Shown here: in pieces, positions 6,775 through 7,027 of the stretch | How the letters are laid out: every line of letters begins with the position of its first letter | Position numbering within the stretch: the stretch's first letter is position 1 | Source: Synergistaceae bacterium | GTDB taxonomy: Bacteria > Synergistota > Synergistia > Synergistales > Synergistaceae | Direction: 5' to 3' | Length of the DNA: 7,027 bases | Assembly (NCBI GenBank): GCA_031273585.1 | Contig: JAISRP010000174.1 | Span: 1-7,027 of the forward strand | Made by a program: the position numbers and the translations under genes | The notes under the pieces: generated by a model | The model's database searches: none | Told to the model about the DNA's origin: nothing | What the model saw: only the letters and a program-made list of their open reading frames with translations

Positions 6775-6779
6775 TCTTT
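6764..6779. repeat. AT-rich inverted repeat upstream of surE
   Basis: AAAGATT (6764-6770) and AATCTTT (6773-6779) are perfect reverse complements separated by AA. The 2-nt spacer is too short for a stable hairpin loop. The form suits a dimeric regulator's operator or chance in AT-rich DNA. It overlaps the possible -35 of surE. Confidence 0.35.
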
Positions 6780-6793
6780 GCTGCCGTTGCAGC
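6780..6793 (-). terminator. Weak terminator-like hairpin after the M50-like gene
   Basis: On the minus strand GCTGC (6793-6789) and GCAGC (6784-6780) form a 5-bp stem with an AACG tetraloop. The following bases (6779 to 6764) read AAAGATTTTAATCTTT, which is AT-rich but has no uninterrupted T-run right after the stem. It lies 43 nt past the M50-like stop. A short stem and an imperfect tail make this at best a leaky terminator before surE. Confidence 0.25.
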
Positions 6794-6835
6794 CGCCATC
6801 GGCAAAATTCCATGCGGTTTATTCAATCGGCTGTA

Positions 6836-7027
6836 TTAGAAGAGGAGCAGCCTCAGGATGAAACGCATTATCGGCTGCATTATAACGGGAAGTATGTTCG
6901 TGAACACAAGGATCAGAATTATGAACATCCCGTATCTTTCCAGGAAGAAGTAACCCCTCAGCATCGACGACGGGATCACCACCGACAGGATCTTCGATCC
7001 ATCGAGGGGCGGTATGGGTATCAGATT
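6836..7027 (-). CDS. Site-2 protease-like M50 family membrane metalloprotease, C-terminal part
   Basis: The gene runs off the right edge, and only the last 63 codons and the TAA (6838-6836) are visible. The fragment opens with NLIPIPPLDGSKIL, the conserved third motif of prokaryotic M50 / site-2 protease membrane proteins, in which the aspartate of PPLDG is a zinc ligand. The HExxH motif would lie upstream, outside the window. After an amphipathic stretch with SSMLRGYFFLERYG comes a hydrophobic segment (MFIILILVFTNILPVIM) and a basic, hydrophobic end (RFILRLLLF), consistent with a final membrane helix. Family members cut substrates within the membrane or are uncharacterised homologues. It precedes surE on the same strand with 113 nt between. 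The family call is firm; substrate and exact subgroup cannot be judged. Confidence 0.85.
   Translation of the reverse strand, partial: NLIPIPPLDGSKILSVVIPSSMLRGYFFLERYGMFIILILVFTNILPVIMQPIMRFILRLLLF

Overview
The window comes from a GC-rich bacterial chromosome (about 60% G+C by eye). Arginine is often coded by AGG and isoleucine by ATA, an unusual pairing in GC-rich coding DNA. With the protein types present, this suggests an anaerobe of the Synergistota or a similar deep-branching Gram-negative group. That assignment is an inference from codon style and gene content, with no marker gene behind it.

Layout. Positions 1-215 hold no gene but carry two tandem GC-rich hairpins (31-51 and 57-75) and a plausible sigma-70 promoter (107-135). 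Three plus-strand genes follow as a likely operon: a REC/HD-GYP response regulator (216-1274), a glycogen synthase glgA (1343-2767), and a large membrane-bound hybrid histidine kinase (2761-5904) whose start codon overlaps the glgA stop. Twenty bases later a convergent minus-strand unit ends. It contains the nucleotidase surE (5925-6722, TTG start) and, upstream of it in its own reading direction, the C-terminal end of an M50 site-2-protease-like membrane protein that runs off the window (6836-7027).

How the genes may work together. The hybrid kinase has all parts of a phosphorelay: a dCache-like sensor, HisKA, HATPase, a degenerate receiver, an intact receiver and an HPt domain. The HD-GYP protein has an intact receiver joined to an intact predicted cyclic-di-GMP phosphodiesterase domain. 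A relay from the kinase's HPt histidine (H906) to D55 of the HD-GYP regulator is the simplest model. A glycogen synthase lies between them, tightly coupled to the kinase, which may tie carbon storage to second-messenger signalling. That GlgA is itself odd: the KTGGL motif for ADP-glucose binding reads ATGEL, with the key lysine replaced by alanine.

I found no CRISPR array, insertion sequence, tRNA or rRNA. No wholly new system is evident. The most interesting points are the signalling/glycogen operon, the altered GlgA motif, the degenerate receiver, and the start region of surE.
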